Assembly: GCA_034231615.1 (NCBI GenBank)
Contig: CM067317.1
Coordinates: 42,720,011 to 42,784,010, forward strand
Length of the DNA: 64,000 bases
DNA from: Meghimatium bilineatum
Taxonomy: Eukaryota; Mollusca; Gastropoda; Stylommatophora; Philomycidae
Direction: 5' to 3'
Part shown: one piece after another, positions 1 through 12,117 of the stretch
How the letters are laid out: each line of letters starts with the position of its first letter
Numbering within the stretch: the stretch's first letter is position 1
Notes under the pieces: model-generated
What the model saw: only the letters and a program-made list of their open reading frames with translations
What the model was told of the DNA's origin: nothing
The model's database searches: none
Translations under genes and position numbers: made by a program

Positions 1-275
1 ACGGGTTAAAGGGATCGCGTAGTGCAGTAGTTAGCAACTGGCTTCGCATATGAGTGGTCCTGTATCTATTCCCAAGTTGAGACGGAAATGGTTTTTCAGA
101 ACGCAACGGCTCTCGGGTCGACCCAGCCTTAACCGGATTAATCCGGGAAGTAAAGATTGCGAGGGAGAGTAGATGGCAACCGCGCTCATTTAGCAGAGCC
201 ACTGAAATGTGAGATCGCTAACATCTCACACCCTTACGGCACTAATATGTTTTATGGGTTAACTTTACTAACTTA
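1..275 (+). mobile_element. tRNA-derived SINE (family S1), copy 1
   Basis: The first ~75 bases look like a degenerate tRNA head (A-box-like 'tagttagcaactgg'), followed by a body shared with the copy at 18062-18310, including 'agttgagacg', 'cgacccagc', 'gcagagccactgaaatgtga' and a perfect hairpin pair around 'gatcgctaacatc'. The left end may be cut by the window edge. It carries no protein. The family assignment comes from comparing the two copies in this window. Confidence 0.75.
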
Positions 276-858
276 CGAGGTACGAGTTATTTCATGGATT
301 AGTAATGTATTATGTCCGTGGGGTAATCGTTGCCTGGACTTGTAGTTCATGATGCTAAGAATATGGACACTGTCTTCTTTCCAGACATGTCATAGGAAGA
401 GACTAAGGATGGTTGGTGGGGAGGGTTAGACCTACAGCCTGTAATCTGTGGAAAGAATCGTTATTGTCACTGAATGTCTTGTCTGGATTTGTTACTTGTG
501 TATTTTATCAAATGATCCTCGTGGATGGCACAAACATGCAGGTCGGCGGGCATTAACTTTGTCCTGTTGTGGTAGATTCCTAGGTGGTGGGGAATGCTAG
601 ATGTGTCATCACTACAGATGGGTCAACAGATCTGACGGAAGAATGATGAGCTGGTTAGCCGTGTTGTATATGCTACACTCCTGGCAGGAAGTGATGATAC
701 TGAAATGACTACCTTCGAAAACTAAACATGCATCCATAAATTCCTTGCCCCCCTAACAACCATGCTTTTGAAACGACAAATCTTTTTGACAAAAAAGTGA
801 CAAAACACGATTATGCGTCACCTGGTTTTAAAACCTCTATTACAGGTATATTTGTTAC
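276..858. other. No recognisable gene or repeat
   Basis: I read both strands and see no credible coding exon, tRNA or multi-copy repeat here; only short open frames. Confidence 0.4.
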
Positions 859-882
859 TTATATATATATATATGCGTTTAT

Positions 883-922
<40 letters not shown>
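859..922. repeat. Interrupted (TA)n microsatellite
   Basis: Alternating TA broken by 'gcgttt' and a few phase shifts. It is much shorter and less pure than the tract at 1632-1754. Confidence 0.9.
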
Positions 923-924
<2 letters not shown>

Positions 925-992
925 TGAATCATTTTTAAGAGCATGGCAGGTCAACAGTTATAATTTTTGTTGAATACCGGCGGACCTAGGTA

Positions 993-1552
993 TTTTGGAC
1001 CGGAACAAGCCCACGTACCGTAGGTTCGCCGGTCCCTGTCTTAAGAGAACCAATGTATTCATAAGACACTTGATCCAACCCTTTCTGCAGAATAGTTACA
1101 AACAGCATCACATCTTGGTTTATTTTCTCCGTAATTTCATTGGTTGGACACAAAGTGACCAAGGATCAGTTACATCATCTAAGATGGTGACCCTGTATGG
1201 GATCAGCGCGCAGGATTAGAAAGGAGCATGACTTTCTTGATCTGAAATATTTAACAAGCAAAACAGTATACTCGGTAACAAACAAGCAGAGATCAATGCC
1301 TTGATTAACTGTCGTTAGGAGTAAGATAAACAAGGGGCGCACAATCAACAGTGTTTATGCCAGCGGGGAATCAGTGGTACGATAAATGGCAGAGGACCTG
1401 TTGTATGTTCTATAAACAAATCGACTGGAAACACAATGCATAATGTAAATATGGTTTCAGCTAGAATACAAGATCAGCACTGGCAATTAACTGCCGGCGG
1501 GGACATTGCTTTATGATTTACTGTGATACAGCATTTACCTCTTAATTACCTC
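993..1552. other. No recognisable gene or repeat
   Basis: Intermediate base composition with one short open frame at 995-1219 (74 codons) that resembles nothing I know. I do not call it a gene. Confidence 0.35.
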
Positions 1553-1606
1553 TTCTTATTCTGAGATCATTCTCAAACTCCTGCAGAATAGCAGGATCTA
1601 GTCCTT
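1553..1606 (+). repeat. R1 dispersed repeat, short fragment
   Basis: It contains 'attctcaaactcctgcagaa' and 'tagcaggatctagtcc', the hallmark of the R1 repeat found about ten times in this window (best copies 14459-14645 and 63313-63472). Confidence 0.6.
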
Positions 1607-1629
1607 ATAATTACTAATGTGATTGATGT

Positions 1630-2437
<808 letters not shown>

Positions 2438-2450
2438 AATTCTCTGTATA

Positions 2451-3060
2451 CGCATGTGATTGCGTCTGTGGGTCTCACCAATGGCTCACTTGACAAACCA
2501 CCCATGCAACAGAAAACCTTAGTAGATGACATGCCGTTATATTGAGGTTATCTTCTTAGAGAAGATTCATGGCACGTCATCTATACAATTACGCTTGTAT
2601 TTTGTTGTTGAAATGTGTTTCATGTGTACCTGAATATATGTATATATTCACACCCTCTGTGGTTGGGAGGGAGCCAGAGATGTACTGTGCAGCACTGGGG
2701 AGGAGGAAACTAACAGCACTTTTTTCCTATGGCTTAGACCCATCATAGAGGCACACTGGTTCAGGACGTGACAATTCTTTTGACTTGAACAGTTGCATGC
2801 CTAGATCAATACAAGAAGCTCGGCATAACCAGTAGTAAATCGGTGGCGGGGAACGAGCACAGTGAACCCTATCTTGGCTACAGTGACTAGGAGCAGTGCA
2901 TTGGTTGAAACCTTCCTTCCTGGAGGTGTGATAGTTATTCTCTGGCTCTGTCCCTGGGTGGGCCGAAAATTCACAGACTTCCAAACAATATAATGCCATT
3001 TAATGGCATTAGGTCAAAGGGCATGAGCCCATGGACCGCTGGATCAGCAACCAGCCAACC
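2451..3060 (-). mobile_element. R2 non-coding retroelement (~610 bp), copy 1
   Basis: On the - strand it begins 'ggttggctggttgctgatcc' and ends near 'caatcacatgcg'. The same sequence occurs on the + strand at 32145-32763 with high similarity by eye over its whole length. The flanks form an imperfect 13-bp direct repeat (2438-2450 and 3061-3073, two mismatches), read as a target-site duplication. There is no ORF, poly(A) tail or inverted ends. I do not recognise the family. Non-autonomous retrotransposition of a structured RNA is one explanation. Confidence 0.7.
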
Positions 3061-3073
3061 ATTTATCTGTATA

Positions 3074-4029
3074 TATAATTCGTAACGCAGCCAAATAAAA
3101 ATTGCCAAACTTATAGACAATTACGCGAAGACGGTAATGGCGCTTGCGGAATTTCTAATTAATGTTCAGGTATCAGACAAAGCTGATCAATGATACGATT
3201 AGGTAACCTTTTACCTCTGGTCGATTAACAAAGGTCGGACATTTGTAAACAAATTTCGTTAACGACTTATGGCTAATGAGTGGTATAAATATGTATTATT
3301 TCATTTTTATCGGCGATTACCCTGATTAAATAGAATTTTACGATCTATTCATGTGTTACTATTGTTTCAACTTGCGTTTATGCGGTTTTTTGTGGTATCT
3401 TTAATTGTATAAAATGAAGTTTTTACGTCTCAAATCTGTCGCAGAAAGGTCAAGGTCACACGATCGTAGACACATATAACGGGTATATTCCTACCTTCAG
3501 TCTTGAAATAATTATTGTAGTTTTTTTATCCATGTTAAGTGTGCTTTAATTGACGTTTGCGATGCATTAACAACTAAATTCTTATACCCACCTGCGTTTC
3601 TGCTAGTGATCTTGGAAGTTGATTCTATACAATACAAAATTCCACATCTGTTTCTTTTCACGCCGCTCGCTTTCAGCTCATTAACAATCACGTTATATTA
3701 CACACAATTTGTATATAGAGATAAGTTTTACATTTGTAAAAGAGAAATTTAAGAGGCATGTTATAGAAGGAGTTCGATCCCCAGAGACGTCGTTTTAAAT
3801 GTGTTTTTTTTATAATGTTATAAATCTTAGGCCTATACAGATAAACAGATCTTTTGCGCAGTTGAATAATAATAATAATATATATATACAGTTTGTAGCT
3901 TATCCCCTATTCATGACGTTGCGATCAACCCATACTTTTTTGGTGGTAGTTATTTTCTAGACAGTGCGCATACGTTCAAATAGGTTGCCATTGTTTTAAT
4001 AACGCGAATGCACAACTCCCTGTAACAGA
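3074..4029. other. No recognisable gene or repeat
   Basis: AT-rich sequence with short homopolymers and a small (ATA)n stretch near 3867-3890. No exon or element is visible to me. Confidence 0.35.
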
Positions 4030-4161
4030 GATTGAACCGGGCACCTTAGCTACACGAGACGCACTCTATACCTCTCTGTGACAGGGCCGAACATCCCGAG
4101 AGAGATGGCTATCCGAGACGCGCTCTGTACCTCTCCATGACAGGGTCGAACATCCCGAGAT
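4030..4161 (-). repeat. tRNA-like SINE head with a duplicated 48-bp segment
   Basis: Read on the - strand, 'gcccggttcaatctctg' near 4030-4048 resembles a pol III B box. A segment containing 'gagacgcactctatacctct' is repeated twice (4053-4100 and 4114-4161) with a 13-bp spacer. This is probably the broken head of a SINE. It has no coding value. Confidence 0.4.
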
Positions 4162-5494
4162 AAGTGAATGTTAAAGAATATGGCTAAACAAGTTTCTCTC
4201 CTGGAAACTAAAGAGTTTTGGTAGTATGAAACGATATGGCAGAGAAAGAAAAAGTCACAATAGGGGGGGGGGAGAATACCAAACGACGGAAAAAGGCAGA
4301 CCAAGAATGAGATGGACACAAGATATTAAAGATCGGTGCCTTCCACGTTAACACCCGTGCTACATGTGCTGACCCTTTAGAAGGGTGTTAATTGTTGATA
4401 CGAACACATTTTGAAATTAAAGTTACTTATCTGACAGATGAACACTTATCGATACATACAGTCAGGAATTTGTTAATACATGTGGCGACGATATATAGCA
4501 TTTTAACAGGTAGTGACCGACTACATTTCGTTATATTTAACACCCCTCTAAAAGGTAACGTCCGTGTAGTAAATGTGTTACGTTAACCCCATTCCCTCAT
4601 TACCAAATTATTTTTTACAGAGCTGCATCTATTCATTTACCACCAAAACATATCCGTACATCGAACCAAAAAATGTGAACACATCTACCTGCTACTTGAC
4701 TAATCCTGCACATATCTAAAGTTACGATTGTTTCACTGGACCCTACCAGTCTCCAATAAAAGAAATATTTGTGTGTCTATCCAAACACCTGCCAGGTACT
4801 GGGTAATGATGCGCATGTGGTGTTTTACTGACAGAAAAAAATCCATTTATTCAGGACAGATGTGTGGTAATTGACAGCTTGTGTTGTAGGAATACCATGT
4901 CTAATGTGTATTGTGCTGGACTTCTCTTTAAGTTTGTATTGTATGTTGGAACATTTTTAGGGTGGGGGTGGTGGTGAGGAAGGAAAGGGGGTTGGAAGTG
5001 ATGGACAAAGTATGGAAGAAATGATGAGATAGTTAAGAAATGAAGAATGTAAATGATATTCCTGAGTCCCCTCTTCTCCCGTTTGGCCAGCTTTCTGGCA
5101 CACCCCAACGTGATAGTACCAACTGAAGTACAGTTATATATATTTTTACTGTTGTGATGTTAACATTTTTTTTCAAAGATGAGGGAGTGATAACCCATGG
5201 TGACCTGCAGAACAGATAGTGCGTCTGTGAAGATGATCACTTCTCAGGGCCGTAGATTATTGTTAAGTGTGGCGGGGGAGTTACCTTAAAAAGGGAATCA
5301 GCAATGTTCGTGTGGAGCGCCTTCTTTATTCATAAGAAATTGTATTCCCTTTTTGGAAAAATCTCTAAACGGGGAAGGGGTGTTACCCACCTTTTGGCTA
5401 AATTAGAAGCATTGATTGTGCTTTGGAGGGTGGGACAGATTGTCACTTCTTGACAATAGTATAAAAAAATCGTCATGGCAGCTTGATTTATTAC
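4162..5494. other. Mostly unannotated sequence
   Basis: It contains a G9 homopolymer near 4263-4272 and no credible coding exon. I see no element with a second copy in the window. Confidence 0.3.
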
Positions 5495-5619
5495 CTGAAT
5501 CAGCGTAGAGCAGTTGAAAGAAAGATTTCCCTGTGCAAATAAGCCTTTTTTCATGATAGTGCTCAGTTTGTTATAAAGATGCCAGTACTTCGATTTCGGA
5601 CAACATTCAACAAGAAAAA
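5495..5619 (-). CDS. Putative internal exon, unknown protein
   Basis: On the - strand a good acceptor (polypyrimidine tract then 'cttgcag') precedes 125 bases ending in 'attcag' followed by a 'gtaata' donor. The exon is open in one frame for 41 codons, entered with two leading bases and left in phase 0, and includes 'CCPKSKYWHLYNKL'. I do not recognise the protein, and no neighbouring exon was found in a compatible phase. It could be a chance splice-like configuration or a relic. The downstream sequence at 5768-5800 is Penelope-type repeat. Confidence 0.3.
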
Positions 5620-5739
5620 CTGCAAGAAAAATGAAAATTAGTAAATTAACACAAAAATAATTCAATGTAAATTTTACAAAAAGGACAAACAGATTGGGAT
5701 AGAATATACACACACAAAAAACTACGTTGGAGAAAAGAT

Positions 5740-5830
5740 ATATTTCAGCCTGTGTGTTTATTCTTACCTTGACAAAGGTCTAGTGGTCGAAACGTTGAAC
5801 CTGTGTATCTGTCCTATTTTGTAAAATATT
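5740..5830 (+). repeat. Penelope-type terminal repeat fragment with hammerhead-like core
   Basis: The sequence 'cttgacaaaggtctagtgg' runs straight into 'tcgaaacgttgaac'. This matches the conserved block seen in the terminal repeats at 60846-61260 and 57565-58790. It resembles a hammerhead core (CUGANGA, stem II, GAAA), here with substitutions in the first box. Confidence 0.5.
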
Positions 5831-6026
5831 GTCATATTGATCAATTGTTTTGTTTGCTATTTTACTAATTTTGAGACAATATTAGTAACTAATCTATCTA
5901 TGAATTCTCAGGAAAGTTTGTCTTTGGTCTGGTCATACTCATTGGAATTTGCAGTTCATTAGCTTCTTTGTCTGTGAGACTGCTAGTTGTGGGGTATCAT
6001 GGTTTGCTCCCATGATGCAGAGTATA

Positions 6027-6420
6027 GTGTATGGATCATGTGATCTGTACACGTGAAGCATGGACAGTGGACAAAAAAGCTCAAACTGAACTGGAGGCTA
6101 CTGAGATGTGGTTTTTGAGAAGAATGATTAAAATTCCATGGTTAAGTCAGAAAACTAATGTAGAAGTCCTCAGAGATGATGGGGTAAAAAAGACAAATTA
6201 TAGCATACAAAAACGAGAAGCAGACAGTTAATATTTTAGGGGATGTGATGAGGAGAACAAAACTTGAACGTTAAGTAACCACCGAAAAGATTAATGGGAG
6301 AACGGACGGAGGAATACAAGAGATAAATTGTTGGATGAGTTGCCACTATGACATGAGAGAATGTCGTCACCAACTGAACTTAACAACACAAGAGACAGAG
6401 TTGTTGATCGGCATGTCATT
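6027..6420 (+). pseudogene. RTE-type LINE 3' fragment (family B-like)
   Basis: A 66-codon frame at 6031-6231 contains 'LEATEMWFLRRMIKIPW', the post-RT region found in the RTE copies at 26712-27452 and 49168-49690. Downstream, out of frame, come the usual 'rkilD' and 'W' blocks to about 6420. It is 5' truncated and frame-shifted. It is dead sequence that once encoded the C-terminal end of a LINE reverse transcriptase. Confidence 0.7.
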
Positions 6421-6662
6421 TCAGTCATTGATTGATTGATCGTGTGTCGGTTTCATTCTTTGTCGTCATTTGAACTGGACAAATCTACCTGACCACCCTA
6501 ATTAGGCAGTCATTATTATCCTGTATATGAAATTTCACAACCATTGTTGGATTTGTAGACACCAATTATAAGTTCACTATCCCAGTGCAACGTCATCGAG
6601 ACGACTTAAACTGCACTCGAAGCTCAACCTAATTTTCCAGAGTTAAAATTAGAAGAAAAAGT

Positions 6663-6872
6663 TTGGTAGCATGTCATATTCAGGATGTAGCCATCAACCC
6701 AGAATGTTTTCCTAATTGTTTTTCTAGGCATTTTCTAAATACGTTTAGTAGTGTGCCATTGCTTTCTGAACGGGTCGGTTACGCAATTCTCTGCAGCGGA
6801 ATTCGAACCCGGTACCTCGGACGTGCTCTGTACGTCGCCGCTAGAGAGCGGGAGTTAAGAAAATGTTCGTAA
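6663..6872 (-). mobile_element. tRNA-derived SINE (family S2), copy with its head
   Basis: On the - strand the head has a clear B box ('gggttcgaattcc') and the body matches three headless or poorly headed copies at 46253-46385, 46795-46945 and 59265-59400 through 'ttcagaaag..atgg' and 'tacatcctgaatat'. This copy shows that the shared body is attached to a pol III promoter. Confidence 0.6.
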
Positions 6873-6931
6873 ATTCTCCATTTGACACCCCCCACTCCCC
6901 CTGTAGAATTATCTTCAAACACGTTGAGTGT

Positions 6932-7082
6932 ATCAAGTTAATCCATCTAGTTACCTATCAAGTTAATCCATCTAGTTACCTATCAAGTTAATCCATCTAG
7001 TTACCTACCAAGTTAATCCATCTAGTTACCTATCAAGTTAATCCATCTAGTTACCTATCAAGTTAATCCATCTAGTTACCCA
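6932..7082. repeat. 25-bp minisatellite, ~6 copies
   Basis: Unit 'tatcaagttaatccatctag' plus 'ttacc', almost identical from copy to copy. The array is young and short. Confidence 0.95.
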
Positions 7083-7189
7083 CAGAAGCGATGAGATCAC
7101 CAATGGTACTGACATTCAGTATTTAATTTTTTTAGCTGAATTGTTTAAAAAATGAGTAAATTGAAGACTACGGTAAAACTGTGCACCAA

Positions 7190-8365
7190 TAGGTAAGTAA
7201 ATGTGTCTATCTTGATGAAGTGGTGATGTCGGTAGTAGAGTACGCACTGGCAATTCTGACACTGAGGCAGACTCAAACCGAAAGATTGGATAGAATCCAG
7301 AATGAGGCAATGCAAATCATTTTGGGGTGTACGAGAGATACGTCGGCACGGGCTATGCGATATCTACTTGATTGCCCAACTGTAGAGCAAAGAATATAAA
7401 AGTGCAGGACGCGGGACTACCTACCGACTATCACTGTTGATAAAGAGCACCCTATACACCCAGAAATTATCAAAGTGAAAGACTGTCCACTTAAGAGAGG
7501 AAAGTCGTAGATGGGGCGCGCAGAGGACATTATACAGAGCATGTGCAGATTGGAGGATGTACTACCTGGTGCCAAATGGAGTCCGGCGCCCTCAGATTGT
7601 CCGATATCCTTCGAAGGATTAATAACACTCCGTAGAGAGTGCAGGGAATGGTGTCCGACAGTGGTCGAATCAGAGGTTCTCGCTCTGATCGGTGAGAATT
7701 CCAGGGAAGGTGATATGATGAACCGTGCGAGACACATCAATGGTGCCTGGGCCTTCACGACTCAAAGGTGGGGGGAGACCATCAGAGAGGAAAGTCGTGC
7801 ATTTGCTCAGACGACAAGCAGCATGCCATTGGAGATTTTGGTAGTAACCAAAGCTTTGAAATGGGTCTGCTCACAGACTGTCTGCGAGCATGCCTGTATA
7901 CTCAGTGACTCCATGAACATGATTGTGATAGTTCGGGCGGGGTGCGTTCGGGAACAGTGGCTGGATGCAATGAATAATTCATGTGTGCGTAGAGTGACGT
8001 TTATGTTTGTGCTGGGACATACGGGATCTGGGGTGATGAGAGAGTAGATGGGTTGGCCGCCCTCGCTGCTACTGCGGCTGTTGGTAGAGCGATGGATCTG
8101 GCAGACATTTTGAATGCCCTATGAGAAAACGCACGAATACATGACTGTACATTTGACGATGACTCTTGTTCCATGACTAGAATAGGGGATCTTGGTTTGA
8201 AATGTGGTGTCGCTGGAGAGGAGCTGTTTCGTGAGCGAGAAGGAATGGTGGTCAATCAACGACGTACTGGGACCGTCAGTCAGCGTGTAATGACGGATAC
8301 ACTCAAGGAGAGATCTGAGCACCTATTAACTTGTCCGGGGCGCAATGACGATTATCCAACAAACT
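7190..8365 (+). pseudogene. I-group LINE relic: RT thumb to RNase H
   Basis: The + strand reads 'LDRIQNEAMQIILGCTRD', a thumb-region motif of LINEs carrying RNase H, then an open frame at 7511-8047. That frame covers the linker and an RNase H-like domain whose end ('FVLGHTGSGVMRE') corresponds to the His and Asn region. The copy continues out of frame with 'ERADGLAA'-like coding and a C-terminal block to ~8365. A stop at ~7397 and several frameshifts make it non-functional. Related copies are at 50855-51690 (+) and 11590-12105 (-). The catalytic reverse transcriptase core is missing. Confidence 0.7.
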
Positions 8366-8377
8366 AACTAACATACA

Positions 8378-8440
8378 TCTTGATAAAGACATGTTTGGAC
8401 GAAACATCGATTCTGTGTATTATTCCACGTAAAATGATAT
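8378..8440 (+). repeat. Hammerhead-like motif of Penelope type
   Basis: 'cttgataaagac', a short spacer, then 'ggacgaaacatcga' reproduces the block found in the Penelope terminal repeats in this window. It follows directly after the I-group LINE relic. Confidence 0.4.
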
Positions 8441-8835
8441 TCTACCATTTTTTATAGATGTTTATTTTTCGATATTTACTCAACGTAATTGTAGATGTTG
8501 GTGGATGTTTTTCGCCCGAGGTTTCGATATTACTTGCTTCATAAACACATTTTTTTCCTCGTTCTCCTGAGTCATGAAATGTGCCTTGGTCACCAGCACC
8601 GAGACAGGGTCGTAGAGCTTGTCCATACGAGCTGTTTCAGATGGTCATAGTTATCTTCTTGTATTGAGGTACAGTGGACAGATCTGTAAATTATGTTCTA
8701 TTTTTTTGGGAGATTGTTCACAGAGGCACATATTGGTGTCACCAACTCCAAACTTCCCGTATGAATCAACAACTCAGCATTAGAATTATAATAATAATAA
8801 CATTGATCTCTACGGTGGAGCTGAAGTGATTAGAG

Positions 8836-9092
8836 TGTCATTAAGTGACTTTGAAATAGACCAAGATACGTGGAAAGAACTTGCATAGAATAGAGCTGCA
8901 TGGTGTACTAAAGTAAAACAAAAGCGCAATATCTTGTGAAAAGTGGAGAAATACAGCAGCTCAACAGCGGAGAGTATCAAGAAAGTCACGGATAGACAAA
9001 AATTATCTACAGTGGTCATACCATGTCCGAACTGTGCAGTGACATTTGCGGCCAGAATATGGCTTATTAGACATTTGCAAACTCATAGCCTT
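8836..9092 (+). pseudogene. LINE family D, C-terminal fragment with a C2H2 finger
   Basis: The fragment parallels 19620-19883: a basic Ala/Arg-rich segment, then a C2H2-type finger with 'CPNC' and 'HLQTH' near the end. An in-frame stop ('gcatag') interrupts the region before the finger. It breaks off at ~9092, where an unrelated inverted LINE relic starts. The finger probably binds nucleic acid during retrotransposition. That role is inferred. Confidence 0.65.
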
Positions 9093-9095
9093 CTT

Positions 9096-9265
9096 CTTCT
9101 TTCCTTCCTATTTTACCCTTTACGGGTGTCCACAATGTTCTTGTTCTCGCTTTTCTGGCAGCTTCAGATAATGTTATGTGGTGTTCGTGTAATGTCTCTT
9201 TGATGTTGTCGATCCAGCGTACTCTAGGTCTACCATTGGCTCTTCTTAACTCATAGTCACGGACA
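9096..9265 (-). pseudogene. RTE-type LINE relic, inverted
   Basis: The - strand encodes 'RANGRPRVRWIDNIKETL' followed by 'LSEAARKART', the typical C-terminal block of RTE-like reverse transcriptases. It is only ~55 codons long and abuts the family D finger fragment in the opposite orientation. Confidence 0.6.
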
Positions 9266-9489
9266 TAATTCTAACAGAATTTCAAAAGTGAATTTAATAA
9301 ATAGTCATCGCCAAAGTGCGGTGGACAAACACCGTAAAACTGGATGTAACAAATGGTCTTCATCATCGTGCCGTGGACAAACACCATAAAACTGGATGTA
9401 ACAAATGATCATCGTCATCGTGTGATGAACGAGCAACAACAACAATTAGAGTTTATGTTAGCTACTTTCTATGACAGCATCAATCCCTC

Positions 9490-10225
9490 CTCAAGAAAAT
9501 TGTTACGTGATGGTATTGTGTCATTTGTTCATCACGAGAAAATTGTAACGGGATGGTATTGTGTCATTTGTTCATCACGAGAAAATTGTAACAGGATGGT
9601 ATTGTGTCATTTGTTCATCACGAGAAAATTGTAACAGGATGGTATTGTGTCATTTGTTCATCACAAGAAAATTTTAACGGGATGGTATTGTGTCATTTGT
9701 TCATCACGAGAAAATTGTAACGTGATAGTAGTGTGTCATTTGCTCATCACGAGAAAATTTTAACGGAATGGTATTGTGTCATTTGTTCATCACGAGAAAA
9801 TTGTAACGGAATGGTATTGTGTCATTTGTTCATCACTAGAAAATTGTAACGGGATGGTATTGTGTCATTTGTCCATCACAAGAAAATGGTAACGTGATGA
9901 TATTGTGTCATTTGTTCATCACGAGAAAATTGTAACGGGATGATATTGTGTCATTTGTCCATCAGAAGAAAATTGTAACGGGGTGGTATTGTGTCATTTG
10001 ATCATCACAAGAAAATGGTAACGTGATGGTATTGTGTCATTTGTTCATCACGAGAGAATTGTAACGGGATGTTATTGTGTCATTTGTTCATCACGAGAAA
10101 AGTGTAACGGGATGGTATTGTGTCATTTGCTCATCACGAGAAAATTGTAACGGGATGGTATTGTGTCATTTGTTCATCACAAGAAAACTGTAACGTGATG
10201 GTATTGTGTAATTTGTTCATCAACC
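9490..10225. repeat. 43-bp minisatellite, ~17 copies
   Basis: The unit includes 'gtgtcatttgttcatcacga' and 'gaaaattgtaacgggatgg'. Copies differ by a few substitutions and vary at 'cac(g/a)aga'. Just upstream (9290-9440), 'ctggatgtaacaaatggtc'-like sequence occurs twice and is also found after the family D LINE at 19884-19940. The array therefore probably grew in the 3' tail of that LINE. Confidence 0.95.
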
Positions 10226-11119
10226 TGGGTACAATTTATTTCTTCCCTGAAAGTGAGGATGAAGTCCTTTCTTCTTTTGTCTTCGATTATTTTCTCCGGT
10301 ACAATTTCGTTGCAACAATATATGCAAGAGGCCGTGGCATCATAAGAGCTTGAGATACACTATCTACAGACTGATATATATTCTTGGATTAGGGCTTGTA
10401 CTAGAGGTAACTTCTAGATAAGCGAAAAGAGCTGATTTTTTCTCAGCATCCAAATGGTGATCCTGAAAATAGATTGCAATCATTGCAATCTAGCTAAGCG
10501 AATAGAAATCGAAGAGGAATGGTGCACGAGTTATTCAAAAATAGTCAACTGATTACATGTTTGTTGCAAATAAAAGTAGCAATTAATCCAAAGTCAATCT
10601 ACGGTTGAAGATGAGAAAGCTCAATGTGATGTAGATCACATGATAGACAAGTCATTGAGTCTAAAACGCATTTGTTTGATAAATATACAGAAAAATGTGT
10701 GCATAATCACAATCCCATGTACAACCTATCCAAACTGAATTAAAATTATTGATTTTCTCAGTATTAATTCGTTTAGAAGACACCTCAATTTTATGCAGTT
10801 TATATTTTAAAAAAGCACGCCCACAAACAAAGGCTCGGAAGTTGAAATTACATGACTCCATTAAATACACTCGAGGAAAACTTCATCGTTCGATTTCATT
10901 TGTTTATACAGAATAGTGGGATCTCGAGAACAGCTTACGCACATGTACACAACCGCTGTATCTTCAATCACTGGTTTCCTGTCTTGCTAGTTTAATCATG
11001 ACTGCAGATATCAGTTACAAGGAGTAAACGTATTTGAACATTGAAACTTGTCAACTTAGATTATAGATTCCAGTTGGAGAGTTCGAGATGTTTCTGTTTA
11101 AATATTAGAAGCTTGTACG
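10226..11119. other. No recognisable gene or repeat
   Basis: AT-rich sequence with no convincing exon. A 69-codon open frame on the - strand (10661-10870) has no features I recognise. Confidence 0.35.
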
Positions 11120-11127
11120 ATTTAAAT

Positions 11128-11356
11128 CTGTGTTTCCCAACCTTTGTTTTAAGCCATGCCCCACCTAAGTCTTTCTAAAATTCTGATGCACCCCCCCCCC
11201 ATGTGACATACATATTTTTTTTAATATTCAAAAATTGAATTATTCCCTAAATGAAGCCTACTTATTTAAACAATTTAATTGCTCAGGACCCCCCCCCCTT
11301 CCCTGAACAATCAAGTTGCCCCCCTACGGGACGTCGGCCCACGTTGGGAAACACTG
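11128..11356. mobile_element. hAT-like MITE (229 bp)
   Basis: Terminal inverted repeats 'ctgtgtttcccaac' and 'gttgggaaacactg' match the well-known ends of non-autonomous hAT elements. The flanks are an imperfect 8-bp duplication, atttaaat (11120-11127) and atttagtt (11357-11364), the size expected for hAT. The interior is C-run rich with no coding. Confidence 0.8.
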
Positions 11357-11589
11357 ATTTAGTTTATCTGTTCTAAACTGTTTTGATATGCTGCCCCGTC
11401 TTTTGGGACGCATGTCCGACCATGCCCCACCCTTAGTATCTTAATTGGTAATTGATTTTCTTTACAAGTTCCCAATGTGTTTAAGCTTTATCGCTATAAT
11501 TATTTCTTGATTAGGAACAAGCTTAACAGCACTGGGGGAATTCCCATATATGCTCTGCTTGCCGTTCCGTCTGCCATCTAAAAGTGTAT

Positions 11590-12105
11590 AAGCTCAGTGT
11601 CCCAGTTAGTTGCTGATTACTCGTTCTTCTGATCTTCCCGGAGAGGGAGCCCTTTCTCCACCTCTAGTCACTCCCATTTCTACCATTCTCTGAATATGTA
11701 CATCGTCACGTTTGACTTCCTCCTCGTCTTCTCGTAGGTTATCAATGACTGCTCTAATCAATTCATTCCTGTCTCTTCTTATCTCGGTGCCGTTCACCAG
11801 CCAGCACATCGGCTCTTTCATTTCCCCTGACCCCAATATGACCAGGACAGTAAATCCATGTAATGCTCTGCGCATTGTCGAGAAGAGTGACCCATTCAGT
11901 TCTGATCATACACTTTTCTATCTTGCGCAGCATACTTTGAGAGTCCGATAGATTCACTGAGTCTGTTGGTGGTTGCGTCGCTAGACAAGTGAGAGCTGCT
12001 GTCACCGCTTCTATTTTCATTCTCATACTCCATGTTGTAGTGGGGTAGGCAACTGACTTCTCAGCTAATTTCTTGCCATTTTGATGGGCCACGAAACTCC
12101 AACTG
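11590..12105 (-). pseudogene. I-group LINE relic: RNase H domain
   Basis: The - strand frame at 11763-12092 contains 'ITWIYCPGHIGVRGNERADV', the C-terminal RNase H motif with its conserved His, Asn and Asp. A frameshift then moves coding to the frame at 11606-11875, which reads to a charged C-terminus and stop. Upstream catalytic motifs of the reverse transcriptase are absent. It is related to 7190-8365 and 50855-51690. Confidence 0.75.
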
Positions 12106-12117
12106 CACCTGTTTGTT

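Noticed and set aside
7417-7758. Minus-strand 113-codon ORF
   Set aside because: It overlaps the LINE relic whose + strand coding is recognisable.
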